Source of the DNA: Citrobacter amalonaticus
GTDB lineage: Bacteria; Pseudomonadota; Gammaproteobacteria; Enterobacterales; Enterobacteriaceae
Assembly (NCBI RefSeq): GCF_001559075.2
Contig: NZ_CP014015.2
Coordinates: 2,480,001 to 2,544,000 of the forward strand
Reading direction: 5' to 3'
DNA: 64,000 nt
The notes beneath the pieces are model-generated. The model searched no databases. It was not told the DNA's origin and saw nothing but the letters and a program-made list of their open reading frames with translations. Positions 37,269 through 47,460 of the stretch are shown piece after piece. Each line of letters starts with the position of its first letter. Position 1 is the stretch's first letter. A program made the translations under genes and the position numbers.

Positions 37269-37823
37269 ATGACCGCGTATTGGCTGGCTCAGGGCGTCGG
37301 TGTGCTCGCGTTTCTGATTGGCATTACGACGTTTTTCAATCGCGATGAGCGCCGCTTCCGACTCCAGCTTGCCGTTTATAGCGCCACGATAGGCGTACAC
37401 TTCTTTCTGATGGGCGCCTGGCCCGCCGGGATGAGCGCGGAACTCAATACCGTGCGTACCCTGGTGTCGATGCGCACCCGCAAACTGTGGGTGATGGCGC
37501 TGTTCATTATCCTCACGCTGGTGCTTGGGCTGGCAAAACTACAGCATGCGATGGAAATTCTGCCCATCATCGGCACGCTCGCCAGTACCTGGGCGCTGTT
37601 CCGCTGTAAAGGATTAACGGTGCGCTGCGTGATGTGGTGCGCAACTGCCTGCTGGGTGGTACACAACTTCTGGCTAGGATCGATCGGCGGTACGCTGATT
37701 GAAGGCAGTTTTCTGGTGATGAACGGGCTGAACATTATCCGCTTCTGGCGTATGAAACGCCGGGGTATCGATCCGTTCAAAATTGAGAAAAGCGTACAGG
37801 AAGAGAACCCTTCCGCCAGATGA
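37269..37823 (+). CDS. ygjV: Inner-membrane protein YgjV
   Basis: A 184-residue membrane protein with about six hydrophobic segments, of the YgjV family. It starts MTAYWLAQGVGVLAFLIG with a conserved FFNRDERR loop. Function not known. It is followed by a CCCTTCCG/CGGAAGGG hairpin (37808-37831) overlapping its stop codon, which may act for both ygjV and the convergent sstT. Confidence 0.92.
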   Translation: MTAYWLAQGVGVLAFLIGITTFFNRDERRFRLQLAVYSATIGVHFFLMGAWPAGMSAELNTVRTLVSMRTRKLWVMALFIILTLVLGLAKLQHAMEILPIIGTLASTWALFRCKGLTVRCVMWCATACWVVHNFWLGSIGGTLIEGSFLVMNGLNIIRFWRMKRRGIDPFKIEKSVQEENPSAR

Positions 37824-37839
37824 CGGAAGGGGCTGGGGC

Positions 37840-39084
37840 TTAGCTGCGCAGAGGATTATTCGCCAGACGTTCGTCTTCAGCCTGGCAGGCTGCCGCGGTA
37901 AACAGAACGTCAGTTGACGAGTTCAGCGCGGTTTCACAGGAATCCTGCAGCACGCCGATGATAAAGCCGACAGCAACCACCTGCATGGCGATATCGTTCG
38001 GGATACCAAACATATTACAGGCCAGCGGGATCAGCAGCAGCGAGCCACCCGCAACACCCGATGCGCCACAGGCACACAGAGAAGCGACGACGCTCAACAG
38101 CAGCGCGGTAGGCAGATCTACCGGGATCCCCAGCGTATTGACCGCCGCCAGCGTTAACACCGTAATGGTGATCGCCGCGCCCGCCATATTGATGGTTGCG
38201 CCCAGCGGGATAGAAACGGAATAGGTATCGCGATCCAGATTCAGTTTTTCACACAGCGCCATATTCACCGGAATATTCGCTGCGGAACTGCGAGTGAAGA
38301 AGGCGTAAACGCCGCTTTCACGCAGGCAGGCAAAGACCAGCGGATATGGGTTGCGACGAATTTTCCAGAACACCAGCAGCGGGTTGATAACCAGCGCGAC
38401 CAGCGCCATACAGCCGACCAGCACAACCAGCAGTTGCGCGTAGCCCCACAGCGTTGCGAACCCAGTGGTCGCCAGCGTGGAAGAAACCAGACCAAAAATA
38501 CCGATCGGGGCAAAACGAATCACCAGTTTCACCATAAAGGTAACGGCGTTCGACATATCATTGACCAGATTTTTGGTGGTGTCATTGCCGTGGCGCAGAG
38601 CAAAACCAAGGCCGACCGCCCACACCAGAATGCCGATATAGTTGGCATTCAGCAGTGCATCAATGGGGTTGGAAACCATGCTCATCAGCAAACCACGCAG
38701 TACTTCCACGATGCCTGACGGCGGCACGATATCATGCGAACTGGTGGCCAGATGCAACGTTGAAGGGAAGGCGAAGCTGAAGACTACCGCGGCGAGCGCC
38801 GCAGAAAACGTCCCCAACAGATAGAGAAACAGAATCGGGCGAATGCTGGTTTTTTGCCCGTGCTGATGGTTCGCGATCGACGCCATCACTAGCATCAGAA
38901 CCAGCACCGGTGCGACGGCTTTTAATGCGCCGACGAACAGCGTGCCGAGCAGGCCAACGGCAATGGCCGCCGGTTTTGAAATCCATGCCAGTAAGATCCC
39001 CAGTACGAGACCCACCAAAATTTGTTTTACCAGGCTTCCTTGAGCCAAACGCTGGAGCAGCCCCGATGAACGTTGCGTAGTCAT
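37840..39084 (-). CDS. sstT: Serine/threonine:Na+ symporter
   Basis: A 414-residue inner-membrane transporter of the dicarboxylate/amino acid:cation symporter family, taking up L-serine and L-threonine with sodium. Landmarks are the re-entrant serine-rich loop FTRSSAANIPVNM, GATINMAGAAITITVL in helix 7, and ACGASGVAGGSLLLIP in the second hairpin. It is monocistronic: ygjV is convergent and alx lies 252 bp upstream. Confidence 0.96.
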   Translation of the reverse strand: MTTQRSSGLLQRLAQGSLVKQILVGLVLGILLAWISKPAAIAVGLLGTLFVGALKAVAPVLVLMLVMASIANHQHGQKTSIRPILFLYLLGTFSAALAAVVFSFAFPSTLHLATSSHDIVPPSGIVEVLRGLLMSMVSNPIDALLNANYIGILVWAVGLGFALRHGNDTTKNLVNDMSNAVTFMVKLVIRFAPIGIFGLVSSTLATTGFATLWGYAQLLVVLVGCMALVALVINPLLVFWKIRRNPYPLVFACLRESGVYAFFTRSSAANIPVNMALCEKLNLDRDTYSVSIPLGATINMAGAAITITVLTLAAVNTLGIPVDLPTALLLSVVASLCACGASGVAGGSLLLIPLACNMFGIPNDIAMQVVAVGFIIGVLQDSCETALNSSTDVLFTAAACQAEDERLANNPLRS

Positions 39085-39301
39085 TTCTTGATCCTTTCAT
39101 TGTGTTATTGCCCATCCTCTGGACGTTCTTGGGACGTCTCTTTCCGGATGTAACAAAGTGTTTGCCTGGTTGAGTATAAGGAAAGATAACGCTTCGGGAA
39201 GCGAAATATGCTGGATTTTATGTTGCGGTCATATTTTATAACTTTGCATTAACAATGATGTGACATGTTCTGCAAATAGCAGACGTCAGATTGTCTATTG
39301 G
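39085..39301 (-). promoter_or_regulatory. sstT promoter region
   Basis: Leader and promoter side of sstT, AT-rich toward 39230-39260. No specific regulatory site is assigned. Confidence 0.3.
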
Positions 39302-39330
39302 CCGGGGACGCGCTAGCGCCGCCCGGCACG
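39299..39330. repeat. REP-like GC-rich palindrome after alx
   Basis: TTGGCCGGGGACGCGCTAGCGCCGCCCGGCA can fold through GCCGGGG...GCGCTAGCGC...CCCGGC. It lies 7 bp beyond the alx stop codon and may serve as 3' end stabiliser or terminator. Confidence 0.45.
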
Positions 39331-39336
39331 ACAGAA

Positions 39337-40302
39337 TTACGCCTGTTGTTTCTTATCATGCTGGTAGTTGACCCAGGCATTGATCAGTAACGTCACGACC
39401 AGGATGCCAAACACCACGCCGAGCGAAATCGCAATCGGGATATGGTAAAAGTCGACGATCAGCATCTTTATACCGATAAACACCAGGATCACCGCCAGAC
39501 CGTATTTCAGCATGGAGAAACGCTCTGCAACCCCAGACAGCAGGAAGTACATGGCACGCAAGCCCAGGATCGCGAACAGGTTCGAGGTCAGGACGATGAA
39601 CGGATCGATGGTAACGGCGAAGATGGCGGGAATACTGTCGACCGCAAAAATAACGTCGCTCAGTTCCACCAGAATCAGCACCAGCAGCAGCGGCGTGGCA
39701 TACAGCAGACCCTTTTTACGCACAAAGAAATGCTCGTTTTCGATGGTATCCGTCATACGCAGATGTCCACGCAGCCAGCGCACCAGCGGTCGGTCGCCGA
39801 TACCGGAATTGTCCTCTTTCGCCAGCGCCATTTTCACTCCGGTAAACAGGAGGAATGCGCCAAACAGGTACAGGATCCAGTCGAACTGGGTGATAAGCCA
39901 GGTACCGGCAAAAATCATGACTGTACGCAGGATAATCGCGCCCAATACGCCGTACACCAGTACCCGACGTTGCAGGGCAGGCGGCACCGAGAAGTAGCTG
40001 AACAACATCAGCCAGACAAAGACGTTATCGACGGCGAGGGATTTTTCGATCAGATAACCGGTGAGGAACGCCAGCGCCTGCGGATCGGCAACGGCGCGGC
40101 CTTCGGTTTGTACCAGGTACCACCAGAATGCAGCGTTAAACAACAGCGAGAGCGTGACCCAGACCAGGGACCAGGCAGCCGCTTGCTTCATGGTCATCGT
40201 ATGTACGCCACGACGCCCCTGCAAAAAGAGGTCGATAGCCAGCATGATCACCACAACAACAGCGAATCCGCCCCATAACAACGGTGTGCCGACAGTATTC
40301 AT
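39337..40302 (-). CDS. alx: TerC-family manganese exporter Alx
   Basis: A 321-residue inner-membrane protein of the TerC family with about nine membrane segments. The acidic membrane motifs EKSLAVDNVFVW and ELSDVIFAVDSIPA, thought to form the ion path, are present. E. coli Alx is induced by alkaline pH and by Mn2+ and exports manganese. Three ATG codons stand in a row (40308, 40305, 40302); the third has the best spacing from the AAGGA site and is the E. coli start. Expression is governed by the leader riboswitch. Confidence 0.95.
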   Translation of the reverse strand: MNTVGTPLLWGGFAVVVVIMLAIDLFLQGRRGVHTMTMKQAAAWSLVWVTLSLLFNAAFWWYLVQTEGRAVADPQALAFLTGYLIEKSLAVDNVFVWLMLFSYFSVPPALQRRVLVYGVLGAIILRTVMIFAGTWLITQFDWILYLFGAFLLFTGVKMALAKEDNSGIGDRPLVRWLRGHLRMTDTIENEHFFVRKKGLLYATPLLLVLILVELSDVIFAVDSIPAIFAVTIDPFIVLTSNLFAILGLRAMYFLLSGVAERFSMLKYGLAVILVFIGIKMLIVDFYHIPIAISLGVVFGILVVTLLINAWVNYQHDKKQQA

Positions 40303-40315
40303 CATCATTCCTTAC

Positions 40316-40510
40316 ACATAAAAAAACGGCCAACGTCGGAAGACGTCAGCCGCTGCTTTTTTATGCATAGACCTCGCCTTCCGGCAAGGTCTCACTTACA
40401 ACAAAAAAAGAATGCGTTAACGCATTCCTTTTTCGTTGCCCGGTGACCGGATGTGGTTTTTCACACATCGTAATGACGATCGACCGACAATGAAGTTACT
40501 CCCCTTTGCA
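40316..40510 (-). promoter_or_regulatory. yybP-ykoY manganese riboswitch / pH-responsive element of alx
   Basis: The leader has the conserved GGGGAGTA of the yybP-ykoY motif (minus strand, 40497-40504), then GGTCACCGGGC, an AGACCTTGCC/GGCGAGGTCT stem (40370-40394), and ends in a strong terminator-like hairpin before the start codon. In E. coli this RNA (PRE, earlier SraF) folds differently with pH and Mn2+ to control alx translation and transcription. Boundaries are approximate. Confidence 0.85.
40321..40355 (-). terminator. Expression-platform hairpin of the alx leader
   Basis: CGGCTGACGTC and GACGTTGGCCG pair with a TTCC loop, followed by TTTTTTTA, only about 19 bp before the alx start codon. 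A second palindrome GAATGCGTTAACGCATTC with T runs on both sides lies at 40411-40428. Confidence 0.75.
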
Positions 40511-40524
40511 GGTAACAAAATATG

Positions 40525-40553
40525 ACAGGCCACGCATTCCGTCAATGGCCTGT
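40525..40553 (-). terminator. ygjR terminator
   Basis: ACAGGCCA (40525-40532) pairs with TGGCCTGT (40546-40553), 20 bp after the ygjR stop, followed by a weak T-rich run. Confidence 0.55.
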
Positions 40554-40573
40554 AACATCTGTTTTACAATGTT

Positions 40574-41572
40574 TTACGCAGTGGCTGCGCGGCTGACATC
40601 GTCTGCCGGGAAGATGACGCCGGTCTGGCGACGAATCTCGGTTAACAGTTTTGCCGTGATGCGACTGTTGGACAATCCAGGGTGATTCACTTCATTGGCG
40701 TCCACCAGTGCTGCGAACGCCTGTGCCTCATACAGCATAGTATTGATGTGCTGCGGTTGGGTAAGGTCCTGGGTTTTCCCGCCGCGTGGAACAAAGCAGA
40801 CCTTCTGGCATTCGGAGATTTTTTCGATCACCAGCGATCCGGCTTCGCCCTGGATTTCGCTGTCGATAACGGAGTCGCTCACTTTGGAATGCTGAAGAGT
40901 GACGCTGAAATCACCGTAGTTCATCACCACCACGCCGTGGGCATCGACGCCACTTTCCAGCAGACTGGCAGAGGCCTGTACGCTGTGCGGTTCCCCCCAC
41001 AGCGCCACGGCAGAAGCCAGGCAGTAGAAACCGATGTCCATGATCGAGCCGTTTGAGAAGGCCGGGTTAAAGGTGTTCGGGTTTTCGCCGTCAAGATAGC
41101 GCTGATAGCGCGACGAGTACTGGCAGTAATTGAGGAACGCTTTGCGCACCTTACCCACTTTCGGCAGTGACTGCTGTAACAGCAGGAAGTTAGGCAGACT
41201 GGCGGTTTTAAACGCTTCGTAAAGCACCACTTGATTTTCCCGCGCACAGGCGATGGCGGCTTCGACTTCGGCCAGATTCGACGCCAGCGGCTTCTCGCAG
41301 ATCACATGCTTTTTATGGCTCAGAAACAGTTGGGTCTGGGGAAAGTGCAGCGAGTTCGGGCTGGCAATGTACACCGCGTCAATCGCATCGCTTTGCGCCA
41401 TCGCATCCAGCGAGGTAAACAGATGCTCGACGAGGTAATCATTGGCGAAGGTTTGCGCCTGTTCGAGGCTGCGGGAATAGACTGCGGTTAGCTTATATTT
41501 GCCGGTCTCATGGGCGGCATCCACAAACTGGCGGGTGATCCAGTTTGTGCCAATCACTGCGAAACGTATCAT
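40574..41572 (-). CDS. ygjR: Gfo/Idh/MocA-family oxidoreductase YgjR
   Basis: A 332-residue NAD(P)-dependent oxidoreductase. The Rossmann strand FAVIGTNWITRQF lacks the third Gly of the usual GxGxxG but keeps the family's turn; the substrate-binding lysine is in the HVICEKPLASN motif. E. coli YgjR is uncharacterised. It sits alone between alx and ygjP; in E. coli ygjQ lies between ygjR and ygjP but is missing here. Confidence 0.9.
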   Translation of the reverse strand: MIRFAVIGTNWITRQFVDAAHETGKYKLTAVYSRSLEQAQTFANDYLVEHLFTSLDAMAQSDAIDAVYIASPNSLHFPQTQLFLSHKKHVICEKPLASNLAEVEAAIACARENQVVLYEAFKTASLPNFLLLQQSLPKVGKVRKAFLNYCQYSSRYQRYLDGENPNTFNPAFSNGSIMDIGFYCLASAVALWGEPHSVQASASLLESGVDAHGVVVMNYGDFSVTLQHSKVSDSVIDSEIQGEAGSLVIEKISECQKVCFVPRGGKTQDLTQPQHINTMLYEAQAFAALVDANEVNHPGLSNSRITAKLLTEIRRQTGVIFPADDVSRAATA

Positions 41573-41641
41573 AAATGCCTTCAGGCTCCATAAAGGGATT
41601 CTGTCGTCAATTTAACACGCCTTTATGACAAAGCCAGTGCG

Positions 41642-42145
41642 CTACTGCGCAGTTTCCTTTAACGACAACTGCGTCAACCAGAGGCGGGTATCAAATTCCA
41701 ACTGGTGATAGTGCGGTTCCATGTGACAGCAAAGTTGATAAAACGCCTTGTTGTGCTCCTTTTCCTTCAGATGCGCCAGTTCGTGGACGACGATCATTCG
41801 CAAAAAGGGTTCCGGCGCGTTGCGAAACACGGTGGCGACGCGGATCTCGGCTTTCGCTTTCAGTTTGCCGCCCTGTACGCGAGAGACTGCCGTGTGCAGG
41901 CCGAGCGCATTCTTCAGCACGTGGATCTTATTGTCATACATTACTTTGTTGATCGGCGGGGCATTACGCAGAAACTGACTTTTCAGATCCTGGGTGTATT
42001 GCCAGAGCGCTTTATCCGTCGCGAAATCATGCGTTCCCGGATAGCGTTTTTCCAGCACCGCGCCCAGGCGCTGCTCGGCAATCAGCGTGCGCACCTGCGA
42101 AAGCAGGTTCTCCGGGTAGCCCTGGAGGTAAGTTAATTGGCTCAT
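41642..42145 (-). CDS. ygjP: YgjP-like metal-dependent hydrolase
   Basis: A 167-residue soluble protein of the YgjP-like metallopeptidase domain family (M48-related, also called WLM-like). The zinc motif is VVHELAHLKEKEHN: HELAH plus a downstream His, with the helper glutamate. E. coli YgjP is a putative phosphatase/peptidase of unsettled activity. The ATG at 42145 is used; a GTG two codons upstream is less likely. It diverges from rlmG across 83 bp. Confidence 0.92.
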   Translation of the reverse strand: MSQLTYLQGYPENLLSQVRTLIAEQRLGAVLEKRYPGTHDFATDKALWQYTQDLKSQFLRNAPPINKVMYDNKIHVLKNALGLHTAVSRVQGGKLKAKAEIRVATVFRNAPEPFLRMIVVHELAHLKEKEHNKAFYQLCCHMEPHYHQLEFDTRLWLTQLSLKETAQ

Positions 42146-42228
42146 CGTCACCCATGCAAATCATAAAAAGTGTATACTCACGCACCCTTTTACGGGATAC
42201 GCCGAAATTTTACCATTCAGGAGGGCCG

Positions 42229-43365
42229 ATGAGCCACACAGACAACGGTTTCCGTTCACTGACACTAAAACGTTTCCCGGAAACGGACGACGTTAACCCA
42301 CTGTTGGCGTGGGAAGCGGCCGATGACTATCTGCTGCAACAGGTGGACGATACGGAGATTCGCGGCCCGGTGCTGATCCTGAATGATACCTTCGGTGCGC
42401 TGAGCTGTGCGCTGGCGGAGCAGTCGCCGTACAGCATTGGCGATTCTTATTTAAGCGAACTGGCCACGCGGGAAAACCTGCGCCATAACGACATCGCGGA
42501 GTCCAGCGTCAAGTTTCTCGACAGCACGGCAGAGTACCCGCAGGCGCCAGGCGTGGTACTGATCAAAGTGCCGAAAACGCTGGCACTGCTTGAGCAACAG
42601 CTGCGCGCGCTGCGAAAAGTGGTGACCCCGCAAACCCGTATCATTGCTGGCGCGAAGGCGCGGGATATCCATAACTCTACGCTGGAGCTGTTTGAGAAAG
42701 TGCTCGGTCCAACGACCACCACGCTGGCGTGGAAAAAGGCGCGTCTCATCCATTGCACCTTCAGCGAGCCGACGCTGGCCGATGCGCCGGAAACGCTGAG
42801 CTGGAAACTGGAAGGCACCGACTGGACCATCCATAACCATGCCAACGTCTTCTCCCGCACCGGGCTGGATATTGGCGCCCGCTTCTTTATGCAGCACTTG
42901 CCAGAGAATCTGGAAGGGGAGATTGTCGATCTCGGCTGTGGCAACGGGGTAATTGGCCTGACGCTGCTGGAAAAAAATCCGCAGGCTAACGTGGTCTTTG
43001 TCGATGAATCCCCAATGGCGGTGGCTTCCAGCCGTCTGAATGTGGAAACTAACCTGCCTGAAGCCATCGATCGCTGCGAGTTTATGATTAACAACGCGCT
43101 GTCCGGAGTGGAGCCTTTTCGTTTTAACGCCGTACTGTGCAATCCGCCGTTCCATCAGAAGCATGCGCTGACGGATAACATTGCCTGGGAAATGTTCCAC
43201 CACGCCCGTCGCTGCCTGAAGATCAACGGCGAGCTGTATATCGTCGCCAACCGTCACCTCGACTACTTCCACAAGCTGAAGAAGATCTTCGGCAACTGCG
43301 CCACCGTTGCCACCAACAATAAGTTTGTGGTGCTTAAAGCGGTGAAAGTCGGTCGTCGCCGCTAA
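42229..43365 (+). CDS. rlmG: 23S rRNA (guanine-1835-N2)-methyltransferase
   Basis: A 378-residue SAM-dependent enzyme that methylates G1835 of 23S rRNA. The N-terminal half is a degenerate methyltransferase-like domain for RNA binding; the C-terminal half has the SAM motif VDLGCGNGVIGL and the catalytic NPPFH of N2-guanine methyltransferases. The start at 42229 follows a GGAGGGCC site; the 25-codon upstream extension is unsupported. Confidence 0.96.
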   Translation: MSHTDNGFRSLTLKRFPETDDVNPLLAWEAADDYLLQQVDDTEIRGPVLILNDTFGALSCALAEQSPYSIGDSYLSELATRENLRHNDIAESSVKFLDSTAEYPQAPGVVLIKVPKTLALLEQQLRALRKVVTPQTRIIAGAKARDIHNSTLELFEKVLGPTTTTLAWKKARLIHCTFSEPTLADAPETLSWKLEGTDWTIHNHANVFSRTGLDIGARFFMQHLPENLEGEIVDLGCGNGVIGLTLLEKNPQANVVFVDESPMAVASSRLNVETNLPEAIDRCEFMINNALSGVEPFRFNAVLCNPPFHQKHALTDNIAWEMFHHARRCLKINGELYIVANRHLDYFHKLKKIFGNCATVATNNKFVVLKAVKVGRRR

Positions 43366-43370
43366 CGTTT

Positions 43371-43452
43371 TGCCGGATGACGGCTGCGCCTTATCCGGCC
43401 TACGTATTGGGAGGCTATCCCGTAGGCCTGATAAGCGTAGCGCCATCAGGCA
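43371..43452. repeat. BIME between rlmG and fadH
   Basis: Inverted REP units TTGCCGGATGACGGCTGCGCCTTATCCGGC and GCCTGATAAGCGTAGCGCCATCAGGC fill the gap between the convergent rlmG and fadH genes. Confidence 0.88.
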
Positions 43453-43454
43453 CT

Positions 43455-45473
43455 TTAAATTCCCAATGCCAGACGGGTGCCCTGGGCAATGGCCCGGCGG
43501 GCATCCAGTTCCATCGCCACATCACAGCCGCCGATTAAGTGCACGGTTTTTCCCGTCGCACGCAGCGGTTCCGCCAGCTCACGTCGCGGCTCCTGACCCG
43601 CACAAATAATGACGTTATCGACTTCCAGCGTCTGCGCTTCACCGCCGATCAACACGTGCAGGCCGACATCGTCGATCTTCTGATAGCTGACTGCCGGGAT
43701 CATCTTCACACCGCGTGAAAGCAGCGTGGTGCGATGGATCCAGCCGGTGGTTTTCCCCAGTCCCTCGCCGGGTTTGCTGGCCTTACGCTGGAGCATCACA
43801 ATCTGGCGCGGGCTGCGAGTCAAATGCGGGCCTTCCGGACGTAATCCGCCGGCCTGTTGCAGGCTGGTGTCGATACCCCATTCCACACAGAAATCGGCAA
43901 TGCTCTGGCTGGTGGGTTCGCCGGGCTGACTCAGGTACATCGCGGTATCAAAGCCGATCCCGCCGCAGCCAACGATCGCCACCCGACGTCCCACCGGGGT
44001 TTTGTCGCGCAGCACGTCGAGATAGGTTAAGACCTTCGGATGATCAATGCCGTCGATCGGCGGCCTGCGCGGCTCGATCCCGCTGGCGAGGATCACTTCA
44101 TCGAATGCCTGCAGATCGTCTGCCGCGACATAATGATTCAGTTTCAGCGTTACGCCGGTGATATCGATCATCCGACGGTAATAGCGGAGCGTTTCATAAA
44201 ACTCCTCTTTACCGGGGATCTGTTTGGCGATGTTAAACTGCCCGCCGATCTCGCCCAGCGCATCAAAGAGAGTAACATGATGACCGCGTGCCGCCGCATT
44301 GATGGCAAAGGCAAGGCCCGCCGGGCCCGCGCCGACGACAGCCAGATTTTTTATTGTGGAAGCCGGAAAAACAGGCATTTTGGTTTCATGGCACGCGCGA
44401 GGATTTACCAGGCACGACGTGACTTTGCCGACGAAGATCTGATCCAGGCATGCCTGATTACAGCCGATGCAGGTGTTAATTTCATCGGCACGCCCCGATT
44501 GCGCTTTCGACAGCAGTTCGGCATCCGCGAGAAACGGGCGCGCCATCGACACCATATCGGCATCGCCACGCGCCAGAATTTCATCGGCAACCTGCGGATC
44601 GTTAATGCGGTTAGTGGTGACCAGCGGCAGCGAAACGTGACCTTTCAGTTTACGCGTCACCCAACTAAAGGCACCGCGAGGCACCGGTGTGGCGATGGTG
44701 GGAATGCGCGCTTCGTGCCAGCCAATCCCGGTGTTGATGAGCGTTGCGCCTGCGGCTTCGATGGCCTGCGCCAGTTGCACCGTTTCTGCAAAGGTGCCGC
44801 CGTTTTCTACCAGATCAAGCATCGACAGGCGGTAGATAATAATAAAGTCGTTCCCCACCCTCTGACGCACTGCACGCACCACTTCAACGGCAAAGCGCAT
44901 ACGCCGGGCATAATCACCGCCCCATTCATCGTCGCGCTGGTTGGTGCGCAAGGCGAGAAACTCGTTAATCAGGTAGCCTTCCGAACCCATTACCTCCACG
45001 CCGTCGTAACCCGCTTCCCGCGCCAGCTGGGCACAGTGCGCGAAGTCCTCTATCAGTTGCAGAACTTCTTCGTGGCTCAGGGCGTGCGGCGTAAACCGGT
45101 TGATTGGCGCCTGAATCGCGGAAGGGGCTACCAGTTGTGGTTGATAGCTGTAGCGCCCGGTATGGAGGATCTGTAGGGCAATTTTTCCGCCTTCGTTGTG
45201 TACGGCATCGGTAATGACGCGATGATGTGCCACCTGACGAGCATCATTGAGCGTGGCACCGCCTTCCATTCCGACACCAGACTGGGCAGGTGCAATCCCC
45301 CCCGTGACAATCAGTGCGACGCCGTGCCGGGCACGCTCAGCATAGAAAGCGGCCAGGCGTTCCGCGCCATCAGGATACTCTTCAAGTCCCGTGTGCATTG
45401 AACCCATCAGCACACGGTTTTTAAGCTGAGTAAAGCCGAGATCAAGCGGGGCGAACAGCGACGGATAGCTCAT
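43455..45473 (-). CDS. fadH: 2,4-dienoyl-CoA reductase (NADPH)
   Basis: It reduces 2,4-dienoyl-CoA made in beta-oxidation of unsaturated fatty acids. The 672-residue monomer has an N-terminal FMN-binding old-yellow-enzyme barrel (about 1-330), a [4Fe-4S] site formed by the cysteines of CIGCNQAC and of VTSCLVNP about residues 334-353, and an FAD/NADPH domain with GAGPAGLAFAIN and VGCGGIGFDTA. A GYLINEF tyrosine matches the catalytic Tyr166 of E. coli. It is monocistronic between rlmG and patA. Confidence 0.97.
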   Translation of the reverse strand: MSYPSLFAPLDLGFTQLKNRVLMGSMHTGLEEYPDGAERLAAFYAERARHGVALIVTGGIAPAQSGVGMEGGATLNDARQVAHHRVITDAVHNEGGKIALQILHTGRYSYQPQLVAPSAIQAPINRFTPHALSHEEVLQLIEDFAHCAQLAREAGYDGVEVMGSEGYLINEFLALRTNQRDDEWGGDYARRMRFAVEVVRAVRQRVGNDFIIIYRLSMLDLVENGGTFAETVQLAQAIEAAGATLINTGIGWHEARIPTIATPVPRGAFSWVTRKLKGHVSLPLVTTNRINDPQVADEILARGDADMVSMARPFLADAELLSKAQSGRADEINTCIGCNQACLDQIFVGKVTSCLVNPRACHETKMPVFPASTIKNLAVVGAGPAGLAFAINAAARGHHVTLFDALGEIGGQFNIAKQIPGKEEFYETLRYYRRMIDITGVTLKLNHYVAADDLQAFDEVILASGIEPRRPPIDGIDHPKVLTYLDVLRDKTPVGRRVAIVGCGGIGFDTAMYLSQPGEPTSQSIADFCVEWGIDTSLQQAGGLRPEGPHLTRSPRQIVMLQRKASKPGEGLGKTTGWIHRTTLLSRGVKMIPAVSYQKIDDVGLHVLIGGEAQTLEVDNVIICAGQEPRRELAEPLRATGKTVHLIGGCDVAMELDARRAIAQGTRLALGI

Positions 45474-45600
45474 AAGATTGTCCAGTATGTAAAATTATTG
45501 TTATGTGGTCGGATGAGTTACTAATTTAGCCGTCGGCGGGTAAAAGGGAAAAGGGGAATGCGATGATTGTGATGGGATTCAAAAAAAGTGTGTGCCGTTG

Positions 45601-45633
45601 TAGGCCGGATAAGCGCAGCGCCATCCGGCACTG
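45601..45633. repeat. Single REP between fadH and patA
   Basis: GTAGGCCGGATAAGCGCAGCGCCATCCGGCACTG, one complete REP unit. Confidence 0.85.
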
Positions 45634-45650
45634 ACTTACCCGGCATAGAT

Positions 45651-47030
<1,380 letters not shown>

Positions 47031-47046
47031 AATATGCTCCCGGAGA

Positions 47047-47092
<46 letters not shown>

Positions 47093-47229
47093 TCCCGGCG
47101 GCGCTGATGAAAATCGGGATAAACACCAGGGAGAACTGTTATTGCGCAACATTTAATCTCATTTGTTAACAGTTGCTGGGTTTTTGCGCAAAGTGAAGAC
47201 CGTGCGAGAGCGGTGTCTGAAGGGGCGAT

Positions 47230-47268
47230 TGCGCAGAAATAGTGCAAAATTTGCGCGATGATAGTGCG
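47230..47268 (-). promoter_or_regulatory. Two NtrC-like enhancer sites of patA
   Basis: Two 17-bp sequences on the minus strand, CGCACTATCATCGCGCA (47252-47268) and TGCACTATTTCTGCGCA (47230-47246), fit the NtrC consensus TGCACC-N5-GGTGCA. Their centres are 22 bp apart and about 175-195 bp upstream of the expected start. E. coli patA (ygjG) is known as an Ntr-regulon gene. Confidence 0.65.
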
Positions 47269-47384
47269 CGTCCCACAGTGCGACTTTATAGTTTCAAAGC
47301 GAAAGTATTTTAAATCAATCAATTAGAATTCGTACAAATTATGAGGTTTAATCGCAAATTGCGATCTAAATCAAATTTAACATC

Positions 47385-47411
47385 TAAAGATAAATCTGTT
47401 AGCGCCGAAAT
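47385..47411 (+). promoter_or_regulatory. Sigma-28 (FliA) promoter of aer
   Basis: TAAA (47385-47388), a spacer of exactly 15 bp, then GCCGAAAT (47404-47411), close to the consensus TAAA-N15-GCCGATAA. Confidence 0.75.
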
Positions 47412-47460
47412 AACATCTGACAAGAAGTTAACAACCAGATAACTTGCACAGGACGCGACT

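Noticed and set aside
39442..40278. 278-codon frame antisense to alx
   Set aside because: Gln/His/Arg-rich shadow of a membrane protein gene.
44040..45176. 378-codon frame antisense to fadH
   Set aside because: Antisense shadow; fadH is intact and full length on the other strand.
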